DNA of 64,000 nucleotides, from NCBI RefSeq assembly GCF_016765615.1, contig NZ_JAESWA010000029.1, positions 148,772 to 212,771 on the forward strand, read 5' to 3'. Shown piece after piece: positions 27,669 through 35,701 of this stretch. The notes below the pieces were generated by a model. It was not told where the DNA came from and did not search any database. It saw only the letters and a list, made by a program, of their open reading frames with translations. The first letter of the stretch is position 1. Each line of letters begins with the position of its first letter. Source of the DNA: Clostridium paridis (GTDB lineage: Bacteria > Bacillota > Clostridia > Clostridiales > Clostridiaceae). Made by a program: the position numbers and the translations under genes.

Positions 27669-27974
27669 ATTAAACACTTCCTCTACAATATATTACATAC
27701 TTTGATAATATCATATTTCTACTCGTGAATAAACAATAATCTGCAAAGAAAAATTTGAGTTTCTTAGTAAATTAATACGTAAATGTTATCAAAATTAGAA
27801 AAGTGAAAAATAATTGGCAATTTATTGTGAAATAATTACCAATTGGGCTAATTTTTTTAAATTATTATTTTTATATAAGCACACTTTAGTGCAAGAATTA
27901 TCAGGAATGGTTTTTAATGATATAATAGTGATATATTACTACTAGTGAAAAAATAAATTATTCTGGAGGAAAAT
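27669..27974 (+). promoter_or_regulatory. Intergenic region with promoter of the molybdate-type regulator
   Basis: A 306-bp gap between divergent genes without a reading frame of note. An extended -10 (TG at 27918-27919, TATAAT 27921-27926) with a weak TTATCA at 27898-27903 likely drives the rightward gene. A CCAATTGG palindrome lies near 27840. Confidence 0.5.
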
Positions 27975-28928
27975 ATGGCTAATAACACTGCATTAACACC
28001 AATCGAAGTAGCAGAACTTCTTAAAATATCTAAAAACACAGTCTATGAACTAATTAAACGTGGAGAACTTAATTCATACCGTGTTGGTAAGAAGGTTAGA
28101 GTTGATTTAGATGATGTTGAAGAATATAAAAATAGAACAAAAAGTAATAAAATTAAAAATGAAGATTCTATAGAAAATTCACAAATGAGCAATCCACTTT
28201 ATTATAATGAACTACCGACCAACCAAGGGTTTGTAATATGCGGCCAAGATATAATATTAGATATTTTATCTAGATACCTTCAGAATCATCCTAATGGGAC
28301 ATTGGCATTACGATCCTATATAGGAAGTTATGATGGACTATATTCTCTTTATCATGGAAAGGTACATATTGCTACAGCACATCTTTGGGATGGTGAAACA
28401 GGACAATATAACATACCTTACGTTAAGAGATTACTTCCTGGAACTCCAGCAGTGATAATAAATTTAGCAACTAGATTACAAGGGTTTTATGTTAAAAATG
28501 GAAATCCAAAGAATATTAAGAGTTTTGAAGATCTTAAAAGAGAGGATATAACATTTGTTAATAGGGAAAAAGGTAGTGGAACAAGGATATTATTAGACGA
28601 ATATCTAAAGAAATTAAAAATAGATTCTAGTAATTTAAAAGGATATAATAGAGAATGTTTTTCTCATTTGTTAGTAGCTAGTGCCGTAGTTAGAGGGAGC
28701 GCAGATGTTGGATTAGGAAATGAAAAGAATGGATTACAGGTTAGTGGAATTGATTTTATTCCACTGCACAAAGAAAGATATGAGATGGTAATAAAGAAAG
28801 AAGATTTAAATAAACCTCACTATAGAGCGGTAATAGAAATAATTAATTCGGAAGAGTTTAAAAGAGAACTAGAGGGAATTGGTGGATATGATTTATCAGA
28901 ATTAGGTAAAGTTGTTGCAGAAACCTAA
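27975..28928 (+). CDS. One-component regulator: excisionase-type HTH fused to substrate-binding domain
   Basis: A 317-residue protein. Residues ~5-55 are an excisionase/MerR-like helix-turn-helix (TPIEVAELLKISKNTVYELIKRGEL...YRVGKKVRV). Residues ~75-310 are a cytoplasmic periplasmic-binding-protein-like domain (COG1910 type: ALRSYIGSYDGLYSLYHGK, FVNREKGSGTRILLDE). That domain family binds molybdate or tungstate. The gene is convergent with modABC, so it is probably the oxyanion-responsive regulator that takes the place of ModE. Whether it represses or activates is not visible. The 10-bp-spaced repeats before modA are its best candidate operator. Confidence 0.88.
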   Translation: MANNTALTPIEVAELLKISKNTVYELIKRGELNSYRVGKKVRVDLDDVEEYKNRTKSNKIKNEDSIENSQMSNPLYYNELPTNQGFVICGQDIILDILSRYLQNHPNGTLALRSYIGSYDGLYSLYHGKVHIATAHLWDGETGQYNIPYVKRLLPGTPAVIINLATRLQGFYVKNGNPKNIKSFEDLKREDITFVNREKGSGTRILLDEYLKKLKIDSSNLKGYNRECFSHLLVASAVVRGSADVGLGNEKNGLQVSGIDFIPLHKERYEMVIKKEDLNKPHYRAVIEIINSEEFKRELEGIGGYDLSELGKVVAET

Positions 28929-28960
28929 AGTAATAAGTTTAACAGAATATAAAAAATATT

Positions 28961-28995
28961 AAATCCCAGATGCTTAATGCATTCTGGGATTTTAA
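28961..28995. terminator. Bidirectional terminator between regulator and modC
   Basis: AAATCCCAGATGC (28961-28973) pairs with GCATTCTGGGATTT (28979-28992) with one bulge, between convergent genes. Confidence 0.85.
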
Positions 28996-30059
28996 TCTTC
29001 GCTTATAAATATTAAAAAATCTTCGTTTAAGGATATTCTCCATGGTAGAGGTTTATCCTTAATTAAATTCCATTCTTCAGTAGATATGTCCCACTGAAGA
29101 TTATAATCATTAGGAGAAATGGGTTCTTTGTGTAGCTTAAGATAAACCATTCTTCTGAAAGGTGTTTCACAAGTATATGAAGGCCAAACATTAAAGCTAT
29201 TAATGGAATTTTCTTTGGCTAAAGTTATATAATGAGCTCGTATACCTATATGTGTAATATCTGGAAGTATTTCTTTATTTAATTTAATAGTACATTTCCA
29301 GTCAGTTAGTTCTATAGTATTTGTGGAAATAGCTTTAGCTTTAGATAAGTTTTTACAACCAGTTATTTTTGCGGCTGCAATAGAAGAAGGATTTTTAAAT
29401 ATTTCATTTTTATCTCCATTTGAAACATTACGTCCTTTTGAAATTATAACTAAGTTTTCACATAAAGCATAGGCTTCTTCTAGGTTGTGAGTCACAAACA
29501 AAGTTGATCCGCTATAATTTGATAGAGTTTCAGTCATGTGTTTTATCATTATGCTTCTTAAATGATTATCTAAAGCAGAAAAAGGCTCATCTAAAAGCAA
29601 AGCTTCAGGTTCAACAGCAAGAGCTCTTGCTAAGGCAACCCTTTGCTGTTGTCCACCAGATAATTGATGAGGATAATTAGTTCTCAAGTTGCTAATTCTC
29701 ATCAAATTTAAGTTCTCATTTGTAATTTCTCTTTTTTGAGTTTTTGAATAACCTTTCATAGCATAAGCAATATTTTCTTCTACAGTCATATGTGGGAAAA
29801 GAGCATAATTTTGAAAAAGAAAACCTATTTTCCTCTTTTGAATCGGAACATTAATTCCTTTTTCAGAATCAAAAAGTATCTTGTTATTTAAAATTATCTT
29901 ACCACTATCAGGTTTTATTAAACCTGCAATACATTTTAAGGTAATACTTTTACCACAACCGGACTCACCTAGTATACCTAGCGTATGCTTGTTAGATTCA
30001 AAATTTACATTAAGATCAAACCCAGGTAAGGATTTTTTTATATCTACGAAAAGACTCAT
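28992..30059 (-). CDS. modC: Molybdate ABC transporter ATP-binding protein
   Basis: A 355-residue nucleotide-binding subunit. Walker A (GESGCGKS), Q-loop (FQNYALFPHM), signature (LSGGQQQRVALARAL) and Walker B (LLLDEPFSALD) are all present. The C-terminal ~110 residues correspond to the regulatory, TOBE-like portion found in ModC/PotA-type subunits. It powers molybdate or tungstate import with ModB and ModA. The gene overlaps modB by four bases (ATGA), so translation is coupled. It ends at a terminator shared with the convergent regulator. Confidence 0.92.
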   Translation of the reverse strand: MSLFVDIKKSLPGFDLNVNFESNKHTLGILGESGCGKSITLKCIAGLIKPDSGKIILNNKILFDSEKGINVPIQKRKIGFLFQNYALFPHMTVEENIAYAMKGYSKTQKREITNENLNLMRISNLRTNYPHQLSGGQQQRVALARALAVEPEALLLDEPFSALDNHLRSIMIKHMTETLSNYSGSTLFVTHNLEEAYALCENLVIISKGRNVSNGDKNEIFKNPSSIAAAKITGCKNLSKAKAISTNTIELTDWKCTIKLNKEILPDITHIGIRAHYITLAKENSINSFNVWPSYTCETPFRRMVYLKLHKEPISPNDYNLQWDISTEEWNLIKDKPLPWRISLNEDFLIFISED

Positions 30060-30745
30060 CTATTTATCCCTCCTTTAATGGAAAGATTACTTCCATTTCT
30101 AGTAAAGTAATTACTTAAAAGTATTACTATAAGTGAGAGGGTAAATATTAGTAATACCCAAAGCAGTGCTTTGTCCATTTCTCCACCTTCCATAGCGAAA
30201 AAGATTGCTATAGGAATGGTTTGAGTTTTACCAGGAATATTACCAGCAATCATAAGAGTTGCACCAAATTCACCTAATGATCTTGTGAATGCAAGAATTG
30301 TACCAGCAGCAATTCCGGGCCAAGCTAAAGGAATTGTTATAGTCCAAAATATCCTAAGCTCTGACACACCAAGAGTTCTTGCGGCATTTAGTAAGTTTTC
30401 ATCTATTTGAGCAAAGGCACCTTTAGATGTTCTATACATTAACGGAAAGGCAACAACGGAAGCAGCGATAACAGTTGCTGGCCAAGAGAAAATTATATTT
30501 ATCCCTATTGAATAAAGAAGCTTACCTATAGGGCTATTTCTACCGAATATCACAAGTAGAAAGAAGCCTAATACGGTAGGAGGCAGTACCATTGGTAAAA
30601 TAAAAATAGTATCTATAATACTATGAAATCTACCTTTTTTTATAGTTAAAAACCAAGCCGCTATTATTCCGAGGAAGAAGGTAATAGTTGTAGCAAAAAA
30701 GGCAGTTTTCATTGATATCCATAAAGGTGTTAAATCCATTTCCAT
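30056..30745 (-). CDS. modB: Molybdate ABC transporter permease
   Basis: A 229-residue permease with about five to six membrane helices. The binding-protein-dependent transport motif is seen in LNAARTLGVSELRIFWTITIPLAWPGIAAG, whose EAA-type loop contacts ModC. The ATG at 30745 follows AAGGAGG with an eight-base spacer. It forms the channel of the modABC importer, between modA (23 bp upstream) and modC (overlapping). Confidence 0.93.
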   Translation of the reverse strand: MEMDLTPLWISMKTAFFATTITFFLGIIAAWFLTIKKGRFHSIIDTIFILPMVLPPTVLGFFLLVIFGRNSPIGKLLYSIGINIIFSWPATVIAASVVAFPLMYRTSKGAFAQIDENLLNAARTLGVSELRIFWTITIPLAWPGIAAGTILAFTRSLGEFGATLMIAGNIPGKTQTIPIAIFFAMEGGEMDKALLWVLLIFTLSLIVILLSNYFTRNGSNLSIKGGINR

Positions 30746-30768
30746 AGGTAGTACCTCCTTGATTATTT

Positions 30769-31572
30769 TTATTTTGGCATAAAAGTAAACCCGTATTTTT
30801 CAAAGACAACTTTCGATTTGTCGCTGGATAGATATCTTAAAAATTCATTAGCAGCATCAGCATTTTTACTACCTTTTAAAACTGCAGCAGGATATAAAAC
30901 TGAGCTATAGGAGTCTGATGGGGCTTCGCAGATTATTTTTACTTTTGAAGATGTTTTTGCATCAGTTGCGTAAACAACACCTGCATCCGCATTTGCGCTT
31001 TCAGTCCAAGTTAATACTTCTTTAACGTCTTTTCCATAAACAGCTTTGTTTTTAACTTTATCTAAAATGTTAAGTTTAGTGAAAACTTGTTCAGCATATT
31101 GACCTGCAGGGACACTTTTTGCTTCTCCTAGAGCAATTTTTTTCACTGAATCATTTGCGATATCATTAAAAGAAGTAAGACTTAATGAACTTTCATTAGG
31201 TACGATTAAAACAACCTTATTACCAAGTAGATTTATACGAGAATCATCTTGAATTAAACTTTTATCTTTTAATGAATCCATTTGCTTCGGAGCTGCAGAT
31301 ATAAATATATCAGCTTCAGCCCCTTGCTCTATTTGTTGTTCAAGAGTACCAGATGCTCCAAAATTATAAGTTAATTTAACATTTGGTTTATCTTTAGTAT
31401 ATAAAGTCTTAATTTCCTCCATTGAATCCTTTAAGCTTGCAGCTGCTGATATGGTAAGTGTTATTTGTTTATTATCTGCAGAAACATCTTTAGCTTTTTG
31501 AGAACAACCAGTAGCTGAAATAATAAATATAGTAGTTAAAATAGATATTATTATTTTTTTTGTGTACCTCAT
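30769..31572 (-). CDS. modA: Molybdate-binding lipoprotein ModA
   Basis: A 267-residue extracytoplasmic binding protein. The signal peptide ends in the lipobox SATGC. The mature part has the ModA signatures ISAAASLKDSMEEI, FGASGTLEQQIEQGAEADIFISA and GVVYATDA. It captures molybdate or tungstate for the ModBC importer. The start is ATG (complement of 31570-31572), preceded by GGGGGTC; the frame is open 11 codons upstream without a ribosome site. First gene of the modABC operon. Confidence 0.93.
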   Translation of the reverse strand: MRYTKKIIISILTTIFIISATGCSQKAKDVSADNKQITLTISAAASLKDSMEEIKTLYTKDKPNVKLTYNFGASGTLEQQIEQGAEADIFISAAPKQMDSLKDKSLIQDDSRINLLGNKVVLIVPNESSLSLTSFNDIANDSVKKIALGEAKSVPAGQYAEQVFTKLNILDKVKNKAVYGKDVKEVLTWTESANADAGVVYATDAKTSSKVKIICEAPSDSYSSVLYPAAVLKGSKNADAANEFLRYLSSDKSKVVFEKYGFTFMPK

Positions 31573-31943
31573 AAATAGACCCCCTTTTTGTAAATATAAT
31601 GACATGAAGTGACAAAACGTGATTAAAACATACGAAAATGAAATATTTTATAATGTTTTATAACGTTTTGTACTGTTTTGTTATATTATAAAAGCAATGG
31701 AAGTAAAAATCAATATTTTAAAAATAAAAGAAAATTTATACAAAAAGTAAAAAGAAAATGTTTTCTAATTGATATATAATTAATTAAAAAGTGAGTTTGA
31801 TGATAAATTATTAAATATTATGTAAAGCTTCTTAAGCTATATGATTATGGGGGATTTCAAGTTTATTGTGTTGATAGCATGTGGAGAAGTATGATACAAT
31901 GATTGAAATATTTAACAAAATAGATAGATTGGAGGGAATTGAT
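31573..31943. promoter_or_regulatory. Divergent control region of modA and the S66 peptidase gene
   Basis: A 371-bp gap without a gene. Four related heptamers start exactly 10 bases apart: ATTTTAT (31645), GTTTTAT (31655), GTTTTGT (31665) and GTTTTGT (31675). ACAAAACG (31612-31619) is the inverted form of CGTTTTGT (31664-31671). Helically phased repeats suggest cooperative binding of a regulator on one DNA face, probably the nearby HTH/substrate-binding-domain protein. A TATAAT at 31775-31780 may serve the rightward gene. Confidence 0.55.
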
Positions 31944-32981
31944 ATGCCATTAATTAAACCAGCTGCTTTAAAGCCAGGAGATAAGGTAGCAACCATAAGT
32001 CTTTCTTGGGGAGGAGCAGGAGATAGAGATATTATTTGGAGATACAACATTGGTAAGAAGAGACTAGAAGAAGAGTTTGGTTTACAAGTTGTAGAAATGC
32101 CAAACACCTTAAAGGGAACTGAATTTATTTATAACAATCCTAAAAAGCGAGCTGAGGATTTAATGATGGCATTTAAGGATGAGTCTATTAAAGGGATTTT
32201 CTCCTGTATAGGTGGGAGTGAAAGTATCAGAATCCTACCATATATAGATCTTGATGTAATCAGGAATAATCCTAAAGTATTTATAGGGTATTCAGACACG
32301 ACAATAACACATATGATATGCTATAAAGCTGGATTATCTTCGTTCTATGGACCTTCTATCTTATGTGAGTTTGCAGAGAATGTTTCAATGCATGATTACA
32401 CAAAACTTTGGATTAATAAAGTTTTATTTAATAATGGAGTAATAGGGAGTATCTCAGCTTCTGAAGTTTGGACAAGCGAATTAGTGCCTTGGGAAGAGAA
32501 AAATAAGAATATTTCTAGAAAATTAGAAAAGAATCAGGGGTATGAATTATTACAAGGTAAGGGTAAGATTCAAGGAAGATTAATTGGTGGCTGTATTGAA
32601 GTTCTAGAAATGATGAAAGGTACTGAATTATGGCCAAGTATAGATGAATTTGAAAATGGAATCTTATTTCTTGAGACTTCAGAAGATAAACCAGATCCAG
32701 CACTTGTTGAATGTTGGATAAGAAGCTATGGTACACTTGGAATTCTAAATAAAATCAATGGAATAGTTTTCGCAAAACCTTATGATGATTGCTATTATGA
32801 TGAATATAAAGAAGCCATATTAACTGTTGTAAGGAATGAGCTAAAGCTTAAAGACTTACCTATTTTATATAATGTAAATTTTGGACATACTTCACCTATG
32901 TGCATATTACCTTATGGTGCTTTAGCAGAAATAAATTGCGAAGATGTTTCCTTTAGTATATTAGAACCTGGAGTTATATAA
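31944..32981 (+). CDS. S66-family peptidase (LD-carboxypeptidase/MccF-like)
   Basis: A 345-residue serine peptidase of family S66. The nucleophile elbow GYSDTT (Ser117) is present, together with the Glu- and His-containing segments FLETSED and FGHTSP that complete the Ser-Glu-His triad. The N-terminal ATISLSWGGAG and the FSCIGGSES loop match the microcin-C-immunity (MccF) and LD-carboxypeptidase group. Members either trim L,D bonds in peptidoglycan turnover or detoxify aminoacyl-nucleotide antibiotics; the sequence alone does not decide. ATG 31944 is chosen with GGAGGG (31931-31936) upstream. Confidence 0.88.
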   Translation: MPLIKPAALKPGDKVATISLSWGGAGDRDIIWRYNIGKKRLEEEFGLQVVEMPNTLKGTEFIYNNPKKRAEDLMMAFKDESIKGIFSCIGGSESIRILPYIDLDVIRNNPKVFIGYSDTTITHMICYKAGLSSFYGPSILCEFAENVSMHDYTKLWINKVLFNNGVIGSISASEVWTSELVPWEEKNKNISRKLEKNQGYELLQGKGKIQGRLIGGCIEVLEMMKGTELWPSIDEFENGILFLETSEDKPDPALVECWIRSYGTLGILNKINGIVFAKPYDDCYYDEYKEAILTVVRNELKLKDLPILYNVNFGHTSPMCILPYGALAEINCEDVSFSILEPGVI

Positions 32982-33003
32982 ATTAATAGAAGGGGGAATT
33001 ATT

Positions 33004-33300
33004 GTGAATTCAAGTAAAGAGGATTTAGAAAAATCGATAGAAGAAATAGATGAATATAATAAAAGTGTTAATAGTCCTTCATATTGGACTTCAGGAAAGC
33101 AAACACTTCTAGTTAAAAATTTTAGTAAATCAAAAATAGGATTGATTGTTGTTGGAAGTTTAGGAATTTTGTTTTCAATAATTGTATTAATCATAATGGG
33201 TTCAAGCGGAAATATAGATGCTTCAAATATATTTAGCCTAATACCTGTCCTTTTATTTTCAGTGTTATTTTTCATAAAAGGAATAAAAATATCTAAGTAG
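33004..33300 (+). CDS. Small membrane protein (unknown)
   Basis: A 98-residue protein with an acidic N-terminal region (~1-40) and two hydrophobic helices (about 50-68 and 76-93). It starts at GTG 33004, ten bases after a GGGGG stretch, 22 bp behind the peptidase gene, and is probably cotranscribed with it. No family is recognised. Confidence 0.6.
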   Translation: MNSSKEDLEKSIEEIDEYNKSVNSPSYWTSGKQTLLVKNFSKSKIGLIVVGSLGILFSIIVLIIMGSSGNIDASNIFSLIPVLLFSVLFFIKGIKISK

Positions 33301-33344
33301 TAGAGTATTTAATTATAGAATTTTTCTGATATAATTTGTTTTAA

Positions 33345-33454
33345 GAGATAAAAACACGATTCGGTTGGTAGTCCGGATGCATAGATAATAACTTTGTAAG
33401 TAACCTGCCCTCCTGGGGTTGTCCGTTCTCTGTAGTTATATACAATTCAGGAGG
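33345..33454 (+). ncRNA. yjdF riboswitch (azaaromatic-sensing RNA)
   Basis: The 5' leader of a yjdF-family gene contains a structured stretch with GGTTGGTAGTCCGGATGC (33364-33381) and a GC-rich 3' part, unlike the surrounding AT-rich DNA. CCTCCTG (33409-33415) is perfectly complementary to the ribosome-binding CAGGAGG (33448-33454). Ligand-dependent folding could therefore hide or expose the ribosome site. The yjdF RNA class is known to bind azaaromatic compounds and to precede such genes. The assignment rests on the gene context and the leader sequence; boundaries are approximate. Confidence 0.75.
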
Positions 33455-33462
33455 AAACAAAA

Positions 33463-33879
33463 ATGAATACGGAAATTAAACTTACGGTCTTTTTTCAGGA
33501 CCCTTTTTGGGTTGGAGTCTTTGAAAAATCTGAAGGAGATAAGCTATCTGTAGCTAGAGTTGTGTTTGGTTCAGAACCAAAGGATTATGAAGTATATGAA
33601 TATATACTTAGAAATTATACGGCTTTAAAATTTAGTATTTCTCTTCAGGTTGAAAAAGAAATTGCTAGAGTAATAAATCCTAAAAGACTTCAAAGAAAAC
33701 TAAAGAAAGAAATTCAAGAGAAGGGTATAGGAACAAAAGCTCAAGAAGTTATAAAGCTTCAGTATGAAACTCAAAAGGAAGAAAGACGACATAGAAGAAA
33801 AGAATATCGTAAGGAAATTGAAGAGGAAAGATTCATAAAAAAACAAGAAAAGAAAAAACAAAAGAAAAAAGGACACTAG
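33463..33879 (+). CDS. yjdF: YjdF family protein (DUF2992)
   Basis: A 138-residue cytosolic protein. The N-terminal half holds the family signature LTVFFQDPFWVGVFE and FGSEPKDYEVYEYIL. The C-terminal third is a highly basic, charged helix (KKEIQEKG...ERRHRRKEYRK) ending in KKQKKKGH. Its biochemical function is not established; the family is linked to responses to toxic azaaromatic compounds through its riboswitch. A strong terminator follows. Confidence 0.93.
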   Translation: MNTEIKLTVFFQDPFWVGVFEKSEGDKLSVARVVFGSEPKDYEVYEYILRNYTALKFSISLQVEKEIARVINPKRLQRKLKKEIQEKGIGTKAQEVIKLQYETQKEERRHRRKEYRKEIEEERFIKKQEKKKQKKKGH

Positions 33880-33904
33880 TAAAATTAAATATTTATGAAT
33901 TATT

Positions 33905-33942
33905 AAAGAGTATCTCAAATTATTTTGGGATACTCTTTTTTA
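33905..33942 (+). terminator. Terminator after yjdF
   Basis: A long stem (AAAGAGTATCTCAAA with TTTGGGATACTCTTT, one G-T pair) is followed by TTTTT. Confidence 0.9.
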
Positions 33943-33980
33943 TAGTGTGAGAATTTATCATAAATTTTCTTATTTAGTTA

Positions 33981-34045
33981 TTTACAATGGAAAAAAGTAG
34001 GAGTAAAATAAAATTAAACAGTGTTCAATAAAAATACACTGTTTA
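33981..34045 (+). promoter_or_regulatory. Promoter and TetR operator
   Basis: TTTACA (33981-33986), 17 bases, TAAAAT (34004-34009). An inverted repeat TAAACAGTGT (34015-34024), 11 bases, ACACTGTTTA (34036-34045) lies over the expected start site. This is the position and size expected for an autoregulatory operator of the TetR-type gene that follows. Confidence 0.8.
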
Positions 34046-34060
34046 AAAATGGAGGGTAAT

Positions 34061-34675
34061 ATGAGTATATCTGAGAGAAGAGAAAATGAAAAAGAAGCTA
34101 TAAAAAATAAAATAATAGATGCTGCAAAAGAAATATTAGTTGAAGAAGGATTTGAAAAATTATCAATAAGAAAGATAGCAAATAAAATAGAATATTCTCC
34201 AGGAATTATTTATCATTACTTTAAAGATAAAGGAGATATTATCTCTGTAATGGTTGGAGAAGGGTATAAGAGAATATTAGAGACCATAAGTAAAGTGCCT
34301 TTAAATAGAGAAAATCCAGAAAAGACATTAGAGGAAGGATTAAGGCTTTATATAGATTTGATGCTTAAATCACCAGAAGAATTCAAGATTATTTTAATGA
34401 GTAATATTGAAGAAGTTAAGGATAAGGTAAATATTTTAGAGAGAGGAATCTCAAAAGAAAGAAAAAGTCTTCAAGGCTTATGCAATCTAGTAAGCTTAGG
34501 AATGGAAACAGGGAAATTTAAACCTATGGATGTTGAACTTACTGCACAAATATTATGGACAGCAACTCATGGATTAATTTCAAGACTTATTTTAGAAGAA
34601 AATATTTCAAAAGAGCAAAAAGAAAGGCTTATTAATCATCACTTTGAAATACTTATTAATGGAATAAAGATTTAA
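34061..34675 (+). CDS. TetR/AcrR family transcriptional regulator
   Basis: A 204-residue repressor. The N-terminal helix-turn-helix (~12-60) reads IIDAAKEILVEEGFEKLSIR...YSPGIIYHYFKDKGDI, typical of TetR. The C-terminal helices form the ligand and dimer domain, with a TetR_C-like ATHGLISRLIL. ATG 34061 follows GGAGGG with a four-base spacer. It heads an operon with a flavodoxin and an FMN-binding protein and probably represses it through the inverted repeat at 34015-34045. The inducer is unknown. Confidence 0.92.
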   Translation: MSISERRENEKEAIKNKIIDAAKEILVEEGFEKLSIRKIANKIEYSPGIIYHYFKDKGDIISVMVGEGYKRILETISKVPLNRENPEKTLEEGLRLYIDLMLKSPEEFKIILMSNIEEVKDKVNILERGISKERKSLQGLCNLVSLGMETGKFKPMDVELTAQILWTATHGLISRLILEENISKEQKERLINHHFEILINGIKI

Positions 34676-34689
34676 AAGGAGTGTAAATT

Positions 34690-35169
34690 ATGAAAACATT
34701 AATTGCTTATGCTACCAAACATGGATTTACAGAAAAATGTGTCGGGATACTAGAACAATCTCTAGAAGGAGAGGTTCAGAAGTTAGACCTAACTAAAGAA
34801 GCTGAAACTGATTTATCAAAATACGATAAGATAATTATTGGAGGATCAGTTTATATGGGACAAATACTAAAGGAAGTAAAAACTTTCTGCACTAAAAATC
34901 TTGATATCCTTAAAGATAAGAGAGTTGCACTTTTTATTTGTGGTATGAGAGATGGGGCAGAAGCAGAGCAAGAAATAAATATGGCTTACCCAAAGGAACT
35001 TTTAGAAACTACAATAACTAAGGGATTCTTTGGTGGAGAATTTATTTTTAGTAAGTTAAATTTTCTAGAGAGATTTATTGTAAAGAAGGTTACAAAAAGT
35101 GATAAAGATAGCTCAACTTTATCAAAAGAAAATATAGATAAATTTGCGAAAAATATAAATAAAGCTTAA
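34690..35169 (+). CDS. Flavodoxin-domain protein (HemG-like)
   Basis: A 159-residue flavoprotein. The FMN phosphate loop is YATKHGFTEKC (residues ~6-16), and the GGSVYMGQ and CGMRDGAE segments line the isoalloxazine. It matches the COG4635 group that includes menaquinone-dependent protoporphyrinogen oxidase HemG, but no haem genes are near, so a general flavodoxin role is safer. It lies 14 bp after the TetR gene and 21 bp before an FMN-binding surface protein, suggesting a small redox operon. Confidence 0.85.
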   Translation: MKTLIAYATKHGFTEKCVGILEQSLEGEVQKLDLTKEAETDLSKYDKIIIGGSVYMGQILKEVKTFCTKNLDILKDKRVALFICGMRDGAEAEQEINMAYPKELLETTITKGFFGGEFIFSKLNFLERFIVKKVTKSDKDSSTLSKENIDKFAKNINKA

Positions 35170-35190
35170 TAAATAAAAGGGAGTATTATT

Positions 35191-35577
35191 ATGAAAAAAG
35201 TTTTAAAAGTATTGCTGACTGTATTAGTTATCCTAATATTAGTTATAGCTAGTGGAATATTTTACATGACTAGAGGATTAAGCTCAGGGAAAGAAGTAAG
35301 TGTGAATAAAATAGATGTATCAAAATTAAGTGACGGAGTTTATCACGGACAGTATAAAGAAGGAAGATGGACTAATGAATTAGATGTAACTGTTAAAAAT
35401 CATAAGATTACTGATATAAATGTAACTAAGGATGTTAAGTTTAATCTTTCTGATGTAACAAAGAATATTACTAAAGAAGTTATAGGCAAACAAAATACAG
35501 ATGTTGATATTGTGACCGGTGCAACTGTAACAAGTAAAGCATATCTTAAATCTATAGAAAATGCGCTAAGCAAATAA
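35191..35577 (+). CDS. Membrane-anchored FMN-binding domain protein
   Basis: A 128-residue protein with an N-terminal membrane helix (~5-26) and an extracytoplasmic FMN-binding domain. The flavinylation motif TGATVTS (109-115) should carry FMN covalently on Thr112, attached by an ApbE transferase that is not in this window. Similar domains occur in RnfG/NqrC and in extracellular electron-transfer proteins. It is the last gene of the TetR operon and could accept electrons at the cell surface; this role is inferred. Confidence 0.88.
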   Translation: MKKVLKVLLTVLVILILVIASGIFYMTRGLSSGKEVSVNKIDVSKLSDGVYHGQYKEGRWTNELDVTVKNHKITDINVTKDVKFNLSDVTKNITKEVIGKQNTDVDIVTGATVTSKAYLKSIENALSK

Positions 35578-35584
35578 GTTTAAT

Positions 35585-35627
35585 AACAGGTACATGCCTA
35601 ATTTTTATAAGCATGTACCTGTTTTTT
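35585..35627 (+). terminator. Terminator after the TetR-flavodoxin operon
   Basis: AACAGGTACATGC (35585-35597) pairs perfectly with GCATGTACCTGTT (35611-35623), then T run. Confidence 0.92.
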
Positions 35628-35701
35628 CTTTATTTTATGTAATTTATTTAGAAAAATAGTATAATTGAAATTAAAACAAAGAGATAACAAAGGAGAATTT
35701 T

